DNA of 64,000 nucleotides from Helicobacter sp. NHP19-003 (lineage in GTDB: Bacteria > Campylobacterota > Campylobacteria > Campylobacterales > Helicobacteraceae): the NCBI RefSeq assembly GCF_019703305.1, contig NZ_AP024814.1, positions 1,178,001-1,242,000 of the forward strand, given 5' to 3'. Positions within the stretch are counted from its first letter, which is position 1; the number at the start of each line of letters is the position of its first letter. Shown here piece by piece: positions 26,174-34,353 of this stretch. Under the pieces are notes generated by a model that was not told the origin of the DNA, made no database searches, and saw only the letters and a program-made list of their open reading frames with translations. The translations under genes were made by a program, and so were the position numbers.

Positions 26174-27220
26174 TTATCTGTGTCGGTTACCAGGGCACTT
26201 TTGGGTGTTTTTGGTCACCAACGCCTCATACTTGGTGTACTCGCTCTTGGCGTTTTGTAGATTGCCCACGCCACTGACTAGCTGTTGGAGTGCGTTTTGT
26301 GCGGCCTGTGCCTGCCCGGCGGGGGTGTTGGGCGTTGGGGTGGGCGTGTTGTTGGGCGTTGGGACAATGCCACTGATCACTTGTTGTGCTTCCTGCTCTT
26401 GGGAGACATTGTTCTTAGCCGCATTTAGGGTTTGTTGTGCTTGATTGACATTATTTTGAGCACTGGTTACATTCCCCTTTGCCGTGTTCAAAGCTTCTGT
26501 AGCTTCGTTTAATGCGTTTTGGGCTTCTTCTTGATTGCTTGTGGCGGTGTCAAGGGCAGTTTTTGTTTCCTCTGCTTTTGTTTTGGCTTGGTTTAATGCC
26601 TCTTGTAACTCAGCCTGTTTATCTGGTTCTGTATTGTTATCTAGGGCTTCTTGGGCGGCGTTTACAGCCTCTTGTGCCTTAGTGTTGGCTGTTGTGGCTT
26701 CTTGCAACTTAGTGTTGGCTGCCTCAAGAGCACTTTGTTTTGCGTTCACCGTGTTTTGTGCTTCTGCTTGTTTTGCTTGTGCCTCTGTAAGGGCTTGCTT
26801 GAGCGCTTCTAGATTTTGTTGTGCCGCCTCGTTCTCTTTCTTTTGGGCATTTCCTAGATTTTCTATGTCTGTTTGTTCTTGTTTGGAGTCAGTGTCCGCT
26901 TGATCTGCCTGTGCCTCAGCCTGGTCTTCTGAATCTCCATCTTGGCTGTCTTGGTCTAGGCTTTGGTCTACCTCTTGTGTTTTATCGACATCCTGTGCCA
27001 CCTTTGCTTGGTCTTTAGCGACATCGGTTTGGTCTTGGCTTGCGTCTTGTGTGTCGGGTTGGCTTTCTCCTGCTAGGGCGGTGGGCATCACTTGTACTTG
27101 GGTGTTCTTTGGGGCTTTTTCCTCTAATGCTTGCAGAGAGGGAGCAAAGAGAGTCCCCGCTAGAGCTAAACTTAAAGAAACTTTAGAATAAGGGCGGATT
27201 TGTTTTTGAGAGTGTTTCAT
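26174..27220 (-). CDS. Exported acidic coiled-coil protein, probably the 5' part of the Hop-like gene
   Basis: 348 codons. A signal peptide (SLSLALAGTLFAPSLQA) is followed by an Asp/Gln-rich acidic region (about 45-115), then about 150 residues of Ala/Glu/Lys/Asn-rich heptads (ALKQALTEAQAKQAEAQ type) that predict a long coiled coil, a Pro/Thr hinge (PTPNNTPTPTPNTP), and a last segment (QQLVSGVGNLQNAKSEYTKY) in the style of Hop extracellular helices. AGGAGA precedes the ATG. It ends in a few out-of-frame residues (KCPGNRHR) just before the barrel frame. Removing one A from the A4 run joins the two into a protein of about 705 residues: a barrel with a coiled-coil stalk. Confidence 0.7.
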   Translation of the reverse strand: MKHSQKQIRPYSKVSLSLALAGTLFAPSLQALEEKAPKNTQVQVMPTALAGESQPDTQDASQDQTDVAKDQAKVAQDVDKTQEVDQSLDQDSQDGDSEDQAEAQADQADTDSKQEQTDIENLGNAQKKENEAAQQNLEALKQALTEAQAKQAEAQNTVNAKQSALEAANTKLQEATTANTKAQEAVNAAQEALDNNTEPDKQAELQEALNQAKTKAEETKTALDTATSNQEEAQNALNEATEALNTAKGNVTSAQNNVNQAQQTLNAAKNNVSQEQEAQQVISGIVPTPNNTPTPTPNTPAGQAQAAQNALQQLVSGVGNLQNAKSEYTKYEALVTKNTQKCPGNRHR

Positions 27221-27229
27221 GGGTGTCTC

Positions 27230-27460
27230 CTATTGTGGATTACCATTGGGTTGGGTTTGCCCGGGGAGGGGCACGGGTTTGGCATTTGCGGGGTCAAAGA
27301 CATTTTGCTGGCTGTTGGTATCTTGTGTCTGTGTGCTCTTGGTGGCCTTAGTCATGTTCGAGTATTGAAACCCCACTTCTCCGTAAGCTCCGCTGTTTTC
27401 CGCAAAGAGGGCAGACACGCTTAAAAGACTGAGGGCACAAACAAAAGGGGTTGAACGCAT
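27230..27460 (-). CDS. Short exported protein resembling a Hop N-terminus
   Basis: A 76-residue frame with AAGGAGAA before its ATG and a good signal peptide (ending ALFAEN). The mature start SGAYGEVGFQYSNMTKATKS resembles the first strand of Hop proteins (DGFYTSVGYQIGEA type), but it then runs into a low-complexity Gln/Asn/Pro tail and stops 9 nt before the coiled-coil gene. It may be a remnant of a Hop gene whose body was replaced, or a small periplasmic partner translated with the downstream genes. Confidence 0.55.
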   Translation of the reverse strand: MRSTPFVCALSLLSVSALFAENSGAYGEVGFQYSNMTKATKSTQTQDTNSQQNVFDPANAKPVPLPGQTQPNGNPQ

Positions 27461-27564
27461 AAGTTCTCCTTACATCAAAAAATTGGAACAAAGTCAGAGG
27501 ATTAAGTGGAGATGTGTGCAGATAGGGGGGATTGCGCGGGCCTTGTGCCCGCTAGAAATCCCCC

Positions 27565-27963
27565 TTAAACCCAAGGGATAAACCCAAGGGATAAACCCAA
27601 GGGATAAACCCAAGGGATAAACCCAAGGGATAAACCCAAGGGATAAACCCAAGGGATAAACCCAAGGGATCGCGGAAAATCCCTCAAGGCTCTAAAATTG
27701 TCAATCAATACCTTAGCATAAAAATGAAAAACCACACAACCCCCACAGCCACAATGATGAGGAGAACAGGTCATCTGTGTAAAATCGTGCCATCTCTGTT
27801 GCACCGCCTCCACTTTGGCGACAAACAAGCTCGCATAATTTGTTAAAAAAAGTTCTAAAGCTAGGGGGTTTAGGGCGCAAGTGGTAAATTTCGAATCATT
27901 TTTGAAACATTCTAAAGATCTGTCCAAACAAGCCCAAAGGCACTTTTTGCATCGCCTTGCCAC
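27565..27963 (-). CDS. Cysteine-rich small protein with a repeat-encoded tail (start uncertain)
   Basis: The open frame runs from 27963 to a stop at 27565. Its first 22 codons overlap the zinc-ribbon gene in another frame and are probably not translated. The middle looks genuine: NPLALELFLTNYASLFVAK, VQQRWHDFTQ, then CSPHHCGCGGCVVFHFYAK, a cluster of four cysteines and two histidines suited to metal binding, and NFRALRDFP. The end is encoded by the 13 bp repeats (LGFIPWVYPLGLS periodicity). No ATG is well placed after 27896, so the gene may use a rare start or be frameshifted from its true 5' end. Family not recognised. Confidence 0.45.
   Translation of the reverse strand: MARRCKKCLWACLDRSLECFKNDSKFTTCALNPLALELFLTNYASLFVAKVEAVQQRWHDFTQMTCSPHHCGCGGCVVFHFYAKVLIDNFRALRDFPRSLGFIPWVYPLGLSLGFIPWVYPLGLSLGFIPWV
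27567..27670. repeat. Eight perfect tandem copies of a 13 bp repeat
   Basis: The unit AAACCCAAGGGAT repeats eight times exactly (104 bp). Because 13 is not a multiple of three and the unit is free of stops in all three minus-strand frames, each copy gained or lost changes the frame of whatever reads through it. It covers the 3' end of the minus-strand Cys-rich frame described next. Confidence 0.95.
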
Positions 27964-28084
27964 ATTTGGGGCAAGTGCTAGACACTGCCATTAAATCCGC
28001 TGGGCTCAACACATCGCTTTTCAACGCCACAATCTTAGAATACCCACAAGGGCATTTGAGTTTATAAGGTCTAGGGGCCACCAT
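27896..28084 (-). CDS. Small zinc-ribbon protein
   Basis: 62 residues from the ATG at 28084, which has GGAG 6 nt upstream (the ATG at 28096 contains that site). It carries two CxxC-type knuckles, LKCPCGYSK and TCPKCGKAMQ, about 30 residues apart, i.e. one zinc ribbon, and a basic/hydrophobic tail (LGLFGQIFRMFQK). Such ribbons bind nucleic acid or protein; the specific role is unknown. It shares its end with the start region of the Cys-rich frame downstream. Confidence 0.65.
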   Translation of the reverse strand: MVAPRPYKLKCPCGYSKIVALKSDVLSPADLMAVSSTCPKCGKAMQKVPLGLFGQIFRMFQK

Positions 28085-28227
28085 GGCGCACTCCATAAAT
28101 TAGAAGTGGACTCACTCTAGCACAAGGAAAACAAACAAGGGACAAATGAAAGCAACGCTCGCTTGAAAACCCTCAAGACTTTCTAAATTTGACACGCTTT
28201 TTAGCCCACTTTAGTTTTAAACGCAAG

Positions 28228-28583
28228 GGTTAGAAACAGCAAGATAAATCAATTCTTATCGCATGATTCTTCCCCTAAGAGCCCGAAGTTTTGCCAAAAT
28301 GGGCATCGCCTTTAGTGGGAACGAGCGCAAAACGCTCGCCCGCCAGATTAAACGCCTGCAGACATGACGGCTCTGCATAGCAACGCGCATGGTTGAAACA
28401 GGAATACAGCATGGCCGATGTTGCCAATCAGTCTGTAAATGACCCGCGTGAAAAGCTGCAAGCTTTGCTTGCCTTACAAAAACCAAGAGCGGGGCGGGGA
28501 TGGAGGAATCAAGAACACCGCAGAAATTCTTGCTTTGCAGCATTTGACAACGATTCATGGGATTTGGGAGGTCTGTAAGAACA
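28228..28583 (+). repeat. Degenerate copy of the 0.28 kb TIR repeat element
   Basis: Shares with the two intact copies, in the same order: GGTTAGAAACAGCAAGA at the left end, GCCCGAAGTTTTGCCAAAA, CGCCTTTAGT, AACGCCTGCAGACATG, CATGGTTGAA..AGGAATACAGCA, GCAGAAATTCT..GCTTTG and GGTCTGTAAGAAC at the right end. The terminal inverted repeats are lost, and about 90 bp near 28412-28500 look duplicated or inserted. The inner hairpin is replaced by a different one (GAGCG, loop CAAAA, CGCTC). It lies in the 0.6 kb gap before valS, which otherwise shows nothing coding. Confidence 0.6.
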
Positions 28584-28720
28584 CATTTAAGGCACAAAGC
28601 TAGGGTGCAAGGTTTACTTCAATCTTTTGCTCTGGAAAACGCCACGACAAGAACGCCATGCGTTCTCTCCTTTTTAAGCCACTTCAAGCTAGAATAAGCC
28701 AAAAACTCCCAAGGATTTTC

Positions 28721-31315
28721 ATGAACTTCCCCCCCTTTGAGCACGCTTTAGAAAAGCATTATTATAAAATTTGGCAAAGTCGGGGTCATTTTGAAGTGGA
28801 CGGCGACCATTCTAAACCCCCTTTTTCGATCATGATGCCCCCACCCAATGTTACGGGGCGCTTGCACATGGGGCACGCACTCACTTTAAGCTTGCAAGAC
28901 ATTTTAGTGCGCTTTAAGCGCATGGACGGCTATCGGGTTTTATACCAACCCGGGCTAGACCATGCTGGCATCGCCACGCAAAATGTCGTGGAAAAGCAAC
29001 TTTTAGCCCAAGGGGTGAAAAAGGAGCAAATCGGCAGAGAGGCGTTTATCCAAAAAGTGTGGGAGTGGAAAGAGGCTTGCGGGGGGCAGATTTTAGAGCA
29101 AATGCAAGAGCTGGGAGTCTCTTGTGCATGGAGTCGCTTGCGCTTTAGCATGGATGCTGGCTTAGAAAAAGCGGTCAAGGTCGCCTTTAAAGCGTGGTTT
29201 GATCAAGGGCTCATCGTGCAAGACACCTACATGATCAATTGGTGTTGCAAGGACGGGGCACTAGCCGACATCGAGGTGGAGTATCAAGAGGAACTAGGCA
29301 AGCTGTATTATTTGCGCTACCCTTTGGAAAATGGGGGGGAGGTGGTGGTGGCGACCACCCGCCCAGAAACCTTCTTTGGCGATGTGGCGTTAATGGTGCA
29401 CCCTGAAGACGCACGCTACCAGCATTTAATCGGGCAAAATGCCTTATTACCCTTGACACAACGCCCTATCCCCATCATCGCTGATAGCTATGTCGATCCT
29501 AGCTTTGGGAGTGGGTGCGTGAAGGTTACCCCAGCGCATGACCCTAACGACTATAGCGTGGGCCAAAGACATAACTTAACTCCCTTAGTGATTTTTGATG
29601 CACAAGGGGTTTTAAACGCCCATGCGGAGGACTTTGCGGGGTTAGACCGCCTAGAGGCACGCCCCAAAATCGTAGAGGCACTGCAAGAGGGGGGCTACAT
29701 TCAAGAAGTGCAAGAGCACCCCCACCAAGTGGGCGTGTGCTACCGCTGTGCGAGCCCCATTGAACCCTATATCTCTAAACAATGGTTTGTCAAGCAAGAA
29801 GTGGCTACAGGCTCGATAGAAAAAATGGCGCAGGGGCTGGCGCAATTTTACCCCCCCCATTGGCGCAACAACTACAACGCATGGATGCAAGAATTGCGCC
29901 CGTGGTGTATCAGCCGGCAACTTTGGTGGGGGCATCGTATCCCCGTTTTCACCTGCACTCACAAACACCAATTCGTGCCCCTAGAAACCCCCACGCATTG
30001 CCCCACTTGCGGGGACACAAATCTAGAACAAGACCCCGATGTGCTCGACACTTGGTTTAGTTCAGGCCTGTGGGCGTTTAGCACGCTGGGCTTTGGGCAA
30101 GAGGGCTTTGAGGGCTTTGAGGGCGTGAAGTTTCACGCCGATGACTTAAAGGACTTTTACCCTAATAGTGTGCTGGTTACAGGCTTTGACATTCTGTTTT
30201 TTTGGGTGGCGCGCATGCTTTTGAGTGGGGAGAGTTTGCTAGGCAAGTTGCCCTTCAAGCACATTTACCTACACGCTTTGGTGCGTGATGAAAATGGCGA
30301 AAAGATGAGTAAATCTAAGGGCAATGTGATCGACCCCTTAGAGCTCATTAAAACCTATGGGAGCGACTCGGTGCGTTTTGCGCTGGCGATGTTGTGCGTG
30401 CAAGGGCGGGATTTATGCCTAAACCCTAAAGTGCTAGAGCAAGCCAAACACTTTAGCCACAAACTCTACAACGCCGCCCTTTTCTTAAGCACACAGACAG
30501 CGACAAAAGTTACGGAGTTTCAAACAAGTTTGGGGGCTTATGCCAAATCCCGCCTCAACGCCACGACCAAAGAAGTACGCCACGCCCTAGAGCTTTACCG
30601 CTTCAACGATGCGGCCACCACGATTTACCGCTTCTTTTGGGGGGAGTTTTGCGATTGGGTGCTGGAGTTTTCTAAGGCTTACAAGAACAGCCAAGAAGCC
30701 CCTTTAGTTTTTGGCGAACTTGCCTCTGTGTTTAAAGAGGGTCTAAGGCTTTTACACCCTTTCATGCCTTTTGTGAGTGAATATTTACACCAAAGCCTAA
30801 GCAAGAGCGCGCTAGAAAACAGCCCGTCTATCATGTTAAGTCCCTACCCCAAAGACACCACACAAAACGCAAAATTAGAGGCGCGTTTTAACCTGATGAA
30901 AGAGAGCATCACGGCTTTAAGGCGGCTTAAAATCTTGCTAAATGCGCCCATTGAGCGCGCCACCATTGAGAGCACCACTCCCCTAGAGACAGAGGATTTG
31001 CAATGCATCGCAAAACTCAGCAAAATCCCCACAATTTTAATTGCATCCAGCAAACCGCCTAAAGCCATCAGCGATCGCGGGGAGCTTGGCGTGGTGCATG
31101 TCGGCTTAGAGGGGGTAAATGTGGGCGGGCTTGTCCATCGTTTGAGGGGGCAATTAGAGAAGCTCAAAAAAGAGCAGGCAAAGTTGAATTTAGACAATCC
31201 GCAATTTTTGGCTAAAGCCCCCAAAGCTCTCCTAGAGAGCTTGCAAGAGCGCAATAAAACCCTATTAGAAAAACAAGCCCAAGTACAAAAAGAACTTTCT
31301 ATGCTAGAAGGATAA
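28721..31315 (+). CDS. valS: Valyl-tRNA synthetase
   Basis: An 864-residue class I synthetase from the ATG at 28721 (AAGGA upstream; the frame extends to 28658 without family support). It shows the HIGH motif in PPPNVTGRLHMGHAL (about 45), editing domain sequence TTRPETFFGDVALMVHP, the KMSKS loop as KMSKSKGNVIDPLE (about 550), and a C-terminal coiled coil (LRGQLEKLKKEQAKL). A run of eight C lies in its coding region at 29851-29858, in frame. ffh starts 2 nt after the stop, the same pairing as HP1153-HP1152. Confidence 0.97.
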   Translation: MNFPPFEHALEKHYYKIWQSRGHFEVDGDHSKPPFSIMMPPPNVTGRLHMGHALTLSLQDILVRFKRMDGYRVLYQPGLDHAGIATQNVVEKQLLAQGVKKEQIGREAFIQKVWEWKEACGGQILEQMQELGVSCAWSRLRFSMDAGLEKAVKVAFKAWFDQGLIVQDTYMINWCCKDGALADIEVEYQEELGKLYYLRYPLENGGEVVVATTRPETFFGDVALMVHPEDARYQHLIGQNALLPLTQRPIPIIADSYVDPSFGSGCVKVTPAHDPNDYSVGQRHNLTPLVIFDAQGVLNAHAEDFAGLDRLEARPKIVEALQEGGYIQEVQEHPHQVGVCYRCASPIEPYISKQWFVKQEVATGSIEKMAQGLAQFYPPHWRNNYNAWMQELRPWCISRQLWWGHRIPVFTCTHKHQFVPLETPTHCPTCGDTNLEQDPDVLDTWFSSGLWAFSTLGFGQEGFEGFEGVKFHADDLKDFYPNSVLVTGFDILFFWVARMLLSGESLLGKLPFKHIYLHALVRDENGEKMSKSKGNVIDPLELIKTYGSDSVRFALAMLCVQGRDLCLNPKVLEQAKHFSHKLYNAALFLSTQTATKVTEFQTSLGAYAKSRLNATTKEVRHALELYRFNDAATTIYRFFWGEFCDWVLEFSKAYKNSQEAPLVFGELASVFKEGLRLLHPFMPFVSEYLHQSLSKSALENSPSIMLSPYPKDTTQNAKLEARFNLMKESITALRRLKILLNAPIERATIESTTPLETEDLQCIAKLSKIPTILIASSKPPKAISDRGELGVVHVGLEGVNVGGLVHRLRGQLEKLKKEQAKLNLDNPQFLAKAPKALLESLQERNKTLLEKQAQVQKELSMLEG

Positions 31316-31317
31316 AC

Positions 31318-32655
31318 ATGTTCGACACCCTAACCCAATCTTTTAAAAATGCTTTAGGCAAAATCCGCTTCCAAGACGATTTAAAAGCCCTTGAAAAAGC
31401 CCTAGATGAGCTCAAAAAGGCTTTGCTAAGAAACGATGTACATCACAAGGTTGCTAAAGAGTTGGTCAAAAACATAGAGAATAAGACAAAAGCCAAGGGC
31501 ATTGGCAAACAGCAATTTTTAGACGCTTTGCAAGAGAGCTTATTAGAGATTTTGAGCGTGCCGGGGGCGGCTAGTGGCTTTGTCTATGCCCCCACCCCGC
31601 CCACGATTGTGTTGATGTGTGGCTTGCAGGGGGGGGGCAAGACCACGACTTGTGCCAAGTTGGCAAACTACCTAAAAACCCGTAATAAAAAGGTCTTGTT
31701 GGTGGCGTGCGATTTAGAGAGGTTAGCTGCTATCGAGCAATTACAAGTCTTGGGGGCGCAAATCGGGGTAGAAGTCTTCCACAAAGCGGGGAGCGTGTTA
31801 GACATTGCCAAAGGGGCACTAGAGCGGGCCAAAGAGGGGCAGTTTGATGTGGTGATCGTGGATAGTGCGGGGCGTTTGGCGATCGACAAGCCTTTAATGG
31901 ACGAGCTTAAGGCCCTTAAAGACTTGCTAAAGCCCTTAGAAACCTTTTATGTGGCGGATGCTTTGAGCGGGCAGGACGGGGTGCGCTCCGCACAGACCTT
32001 CCACACCCAGATAGGCATTAGTGGCGTGGTTTTAAGCAAGTTTGACAGCGACAGCAAGGGGGGCGTGGCATTAGGCATCGCCCACCAATTACAAATCCCC
32101 TTGCGCTTCATCGGGCATGGCGAGAAAATCCCCGATTTGGATATTTTCGTGCCCGAGCGCATTGCTAACCGCTTGATGGGGGCGGGCGACATTGTGAGCT
32201 TGGTGGAGAAAACCAGCAGTGTGATCGACCCCAAAGAGGCCAAAAACATTTCCAAAAAGCTCAAAAAGGGGCAATTTGGCTTTAACGACTTTTTAGAACA
32301 ATTAGAAAAGGTTAAAAAACTAGGCTCGATCAGCTCTTTGGTGTCGATGATCCCTGGGCTTAGTGGGGTGGCGGGGGCTCTTAAGGGCACGGACTTAGAA
32401 AACTCAGCGGAAATTAAAAGGATCAAGGCGATGGTTAATTCTATGACCGCCAAAGAGAGGGACAACCCTTCTTTACTCAATGGCAGCCGTAAAAAACGCA
32501 TTGCTTTAGGTTCAGGGCTAGATGTCGCCGAGATCAATCGGATTTTAAAGCGATTCGATCAAGCCAGCCAGCTAGCCAAAAAACTGAGCTCTAAAGGAGG
32601 TGTGGCAAATTTACTCCAAATGTTGCAACAACACCAACCCCCCCAAAGGGGTTAG
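31318..32655 (+). CDS. ffh: Ffh, signal recognition particle GTPase
   Basis: A 445-residue protein: N domain, G domain with P-loop GLQGGGKTTTCAKLA (about 103-117), VDSAGRLAIDKPLM and DALSGQDG motifs, and a methionine-containing M domain at the end (MIPGLSGVAGALKG..., INRILKRFDQ). It binds signal sequences of nascent inner membrane proteins and docks with FtsY. The P-loop glycines are encoded by nine consecutive G (31629-31637), so frame integrity of an essential gene rests on a long homopolymer. It follows valS directly. Confidence 0.97.
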   Translation: MFDTLTQSFKNALGKIRFQDDLKALEKALDELKKALLRNDVHHKVAKELVKNIENKTKAKGIGKQQFLDALQESLLEILSVPGAASGFVYAPTPPTIVLMCGLQGGGKTTTCAKLANYLKTRNKKVLLVACDLERLAAIEQLQVLGAQIGVEVFHKAGSVLDIAKGALERAKEGQFDVVIVDSAGRLAIDKPLMDELKALKDLLKPLETFYVADALSGQDGVRSAQTFHTQIGISGVVLSKFDSDSKGGVALGIAHQLQIPLRFIGHGEKIPDLDIFVPERIANRLMGAGDIVSLVEKTSSVIDPKEAKNISKKLKKGQFGFNDFLEQLEKVKKLGSISSLVSMIPGLSGVAGALKGTDLENSAEIKRIKAMVNSMTAKERDNPSLLNGSRKKRIALGSGLDVAEINRILKRFDQASQLAKKLSSKGGVANLLQMLQQHQPPQRG

Positions 32656-32658
32656 GAA

Positions 32659-32695
32659 AATAGGGGTATAGCCCCATTTGGAGTTAGCCCCTATT
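32659..32695. terminator. Inverted repeat between convergent ffh and exported protein gene
   Basis: AATAGGGG (32659-32666) pairs with CCCCTATT (32688-32695), with further G/C-rich pairing possible inside the 21 nt loop. The right arm overlaps the stop codon of the minus-strand gene. It could act on both transcripts. Confidence 0.45.
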
Positions 32696-33134
32696 CGTTG
32701 ATTAAAGCGGTGAGTTTATGCTCTAACTTTGCCATCGTTTGGAGTTGGTCCACGATTTCGTGTAAGAGGGGGATTAGGGGAGCTAAATGGGGGACTTGCA
32801 GGGCTTCCTTTAAAATGGCGTTGTAGCCTTCAAACAAACCTTCTAAGTAGTCAAACAGGGCGGAGTCCTTGCTGTAGTAGTCTTGCAAGACTTGGTAAAG
32901 AATGGTACTCTCTCCGAGCAAGTCGCGTTCTTGATTGGTTTCTATGGTGTGATCTTTGCGGCTTAGGGCGATGGTGTAGCTGAGTTGGTTGTTGAAGAGC
33001 GCGATGTCTTCACGCACATCCACTTGGTAAATCGCCATTTCACGCACAGCGTCATCAATCGCTTGTAAAGAATACTCTGCACAAAGCGGGGGCGCAAAAA
33101 GGGCGACAAACGCCAAAGACAAGCACAAACGCAT
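32691..33134 (-). CDS. Exported helical protein of unknown function
   Basis: A 147-residue protein with signal peptide (LSLAFVALFAPPLCAEY) and an all-helical mature part rich in charged and leucine residues (DDAVREMAIYQVDVREDIALF... to KLEHKLTALINE). No cysteine remains after cleavage and no known domain is visible. It is probably periplasmic. It is divergent from the aminotransferase gene and has its own TATAAT box. Confidence 0.7.
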   Translation of the reverse strand: MRLCLSLAFVALFAPPLCAEYSLQAIDDAVREMAIYQVDVREDIALFNNQLSYTIALSRKDHTIETNQERDLLGESTILYQVLQDYYSKDSALFDYLEGLFEGYNAILKEALQVPHLAPLIPLLHEIVDQLQTMAKLEHKLTALINE

Positions 33135-33151
33135 ACAAATCCTTTCACACG

Positions 33152-33157
33152 ATTATA
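33152..33157 (-). promoter_or_regulatory. -10 box of the exported helical protein gene
   Basis: Perfect TATAAT on the minus strand, 18 nt upstream of the ATG at 33134, preceded by TG. Confidence 0.55.
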
Positions 33158-33180
33158 CACCAAAACCCACGGGTTTATGT

Positions 33181-33186
33181 TATACT
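33181..33186 (+). promoter_or_regulatory. Extended -10 promoter of the aminotransferase-gpt-rimO operon
   Basis: TGTTATACT (TGn plus TATACT), 15-30 nt upstream of the candidate start codons of the aminotransferase gene. Confidence 0.55.
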
Positions 33187-33216
33187 CAAACCTTACACGC
33201 CATGAAAAGAGGACGC

Positions 33217-34353
33217 TTGAAACCCACACGAACTTTGCTCTTCACCCCCGGGCCCACGCCCATTCACCCCGCCATCAGCAACACCCTAAGCCAACCCATT
33301 CCCCACCACCGCACGCCAGAATTTGAGGCGATCTTTGGTTACGCACGCCAACAGCTCAAAGACATGGTCGGGCTTGCTGAGGTTTTAACGCTTGTGAGCA
33401 GCGGCACGGGGGCGATGGAAGCAGCGTTGTTGCAATTTGTCCCTAAAAAAGAGCAACCTACTTTGCTCGTGCTGGATAATGGCAAATTCGGCGAACGCTT
33501 TGGCAAGATCGCCAGGGCGCACCATTTGGGCGTTGTGGAGCTTAAAAGTGCGTGGGACACCCCCATTAGCCCCGATCAAGTGCTAGAGGCCTTGCAGACA
33601 AACCCTAGTGTGCGGGCGATCGCCTTGCAAGTGTGCGACTCTTCGGGGGGCTTGCGTTTAGACTTTGAAAACATCACCAAAGCCGCCAAAGCCCACAACC
33701 CCGAGATCATCACGATCATTGATGCGATCACCGCTCTAGGGGTCGAGCCCTTGCAAACAAAGCATGTCGATGTGTTGATCGGGGGCAGCCAAAAGGCGTT
33801 CATGTTGCCCGTGGGCTTAAGCTTTTTGGGGCTAAGTGATTTTGCCCTCTCAAAGCTAGAGGACAAGGGCTATTACTTTAACTTAAAGCTAGAGTTAAAA
33901 AACCAACAAAAGAACACCACCGCTTTCACGGCGGGCATCTCCCATATTTTGGGGCTACAGACCTATTTTGCACTTGTGCAAGATTTGGGTGGATTTGACG
34001 CTCTTTATCATGCCACAAGAAAAAGAGCAGAAAGCACGAACAAAGCCCTTGAGGCACTAGGGCTTAAAATCTACCCCAAAGCCCCTGCCTTGTGCATGTC
34101 TGTGATCTACCACGAACAGGCGAGCCGCATAAGAAAACACCTACACAAACAATACGGGGTTTTGGTCGCAGGCGGGCAGGACGCACTAAAAGACTATCTC
34201 TTACGCATCAACCACATGGGGATCATTGAGGTTTATCAAAGTGCATGGGTGCTAAACGCCCTAGAGCAAAGCCTCGTGGATTTGGGGCTACTTCCTAGCT
34301 TTGAGGGCATGGCGATCAAGGCATTCATGCAACACCACTATAAGGAGATTTAA
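33217..34353 (+). CDS. Class V aminotransferase (HP0736-like)
   Basis: About 378 residues, PLP-dependent, fold type I. FTPGPTPIHPAI at the start, SSGTGAMEAALL, NGKFGERFGKIA, and the Schiff-base lysine in IGGSQKAFMLPVGLSF (about residue 195) are typical of the alanine-glyoxylate / serine-pyruvate aminotransferase group. In some relatives this supplies phosphoserine or glyoxylate metabolism; the substrate here is not fixed by sequence. I prefer the TTG at 33217 because AGAGGA lies just upstream; an ATG at 33202 has no ribosome site and would include that site. The stop overlaps gpt (TAATG). Confidence 0.85.
   Translation: MKPTRTLLFTPGPTPIHPAISNTLSQPIPHHRTPEFEAIFGYARQQLKDMVGLAEVLTLVSSGTGAMEAALLQFVPKKEQPTLLVLDNGKFGERFGKIARAHHLGVVELKSAWDTPISPDQVLEALQTNPSVRAIALQVCDSSGGLRLDFENITKAAKAHNPEIITIIDAITALGVEPLQTKHVDVLIGGSQKAFMLPVGLSFLGLSDFALSKLEDKGYYFNLKLELKNQQKNTTAFTAGISHILGLQTYFALVQDLGGFDALYHATRKRAESTNKALEALGLKIYPKAPALCMSVIYHEQASRIRKHLHKQYGVLVAGGQDALKDYLLRINHMGIIEVYQSAWVLNALEQSLVDLGLLPSFEGMAIKAFMQHHYKEI

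Noticed and set aside
28256-28597. 113-codon minus-strand frame before valS
   Set aside because: Lies wholly within the degenerate repeat copy and shows no protein-like conservation pattern.
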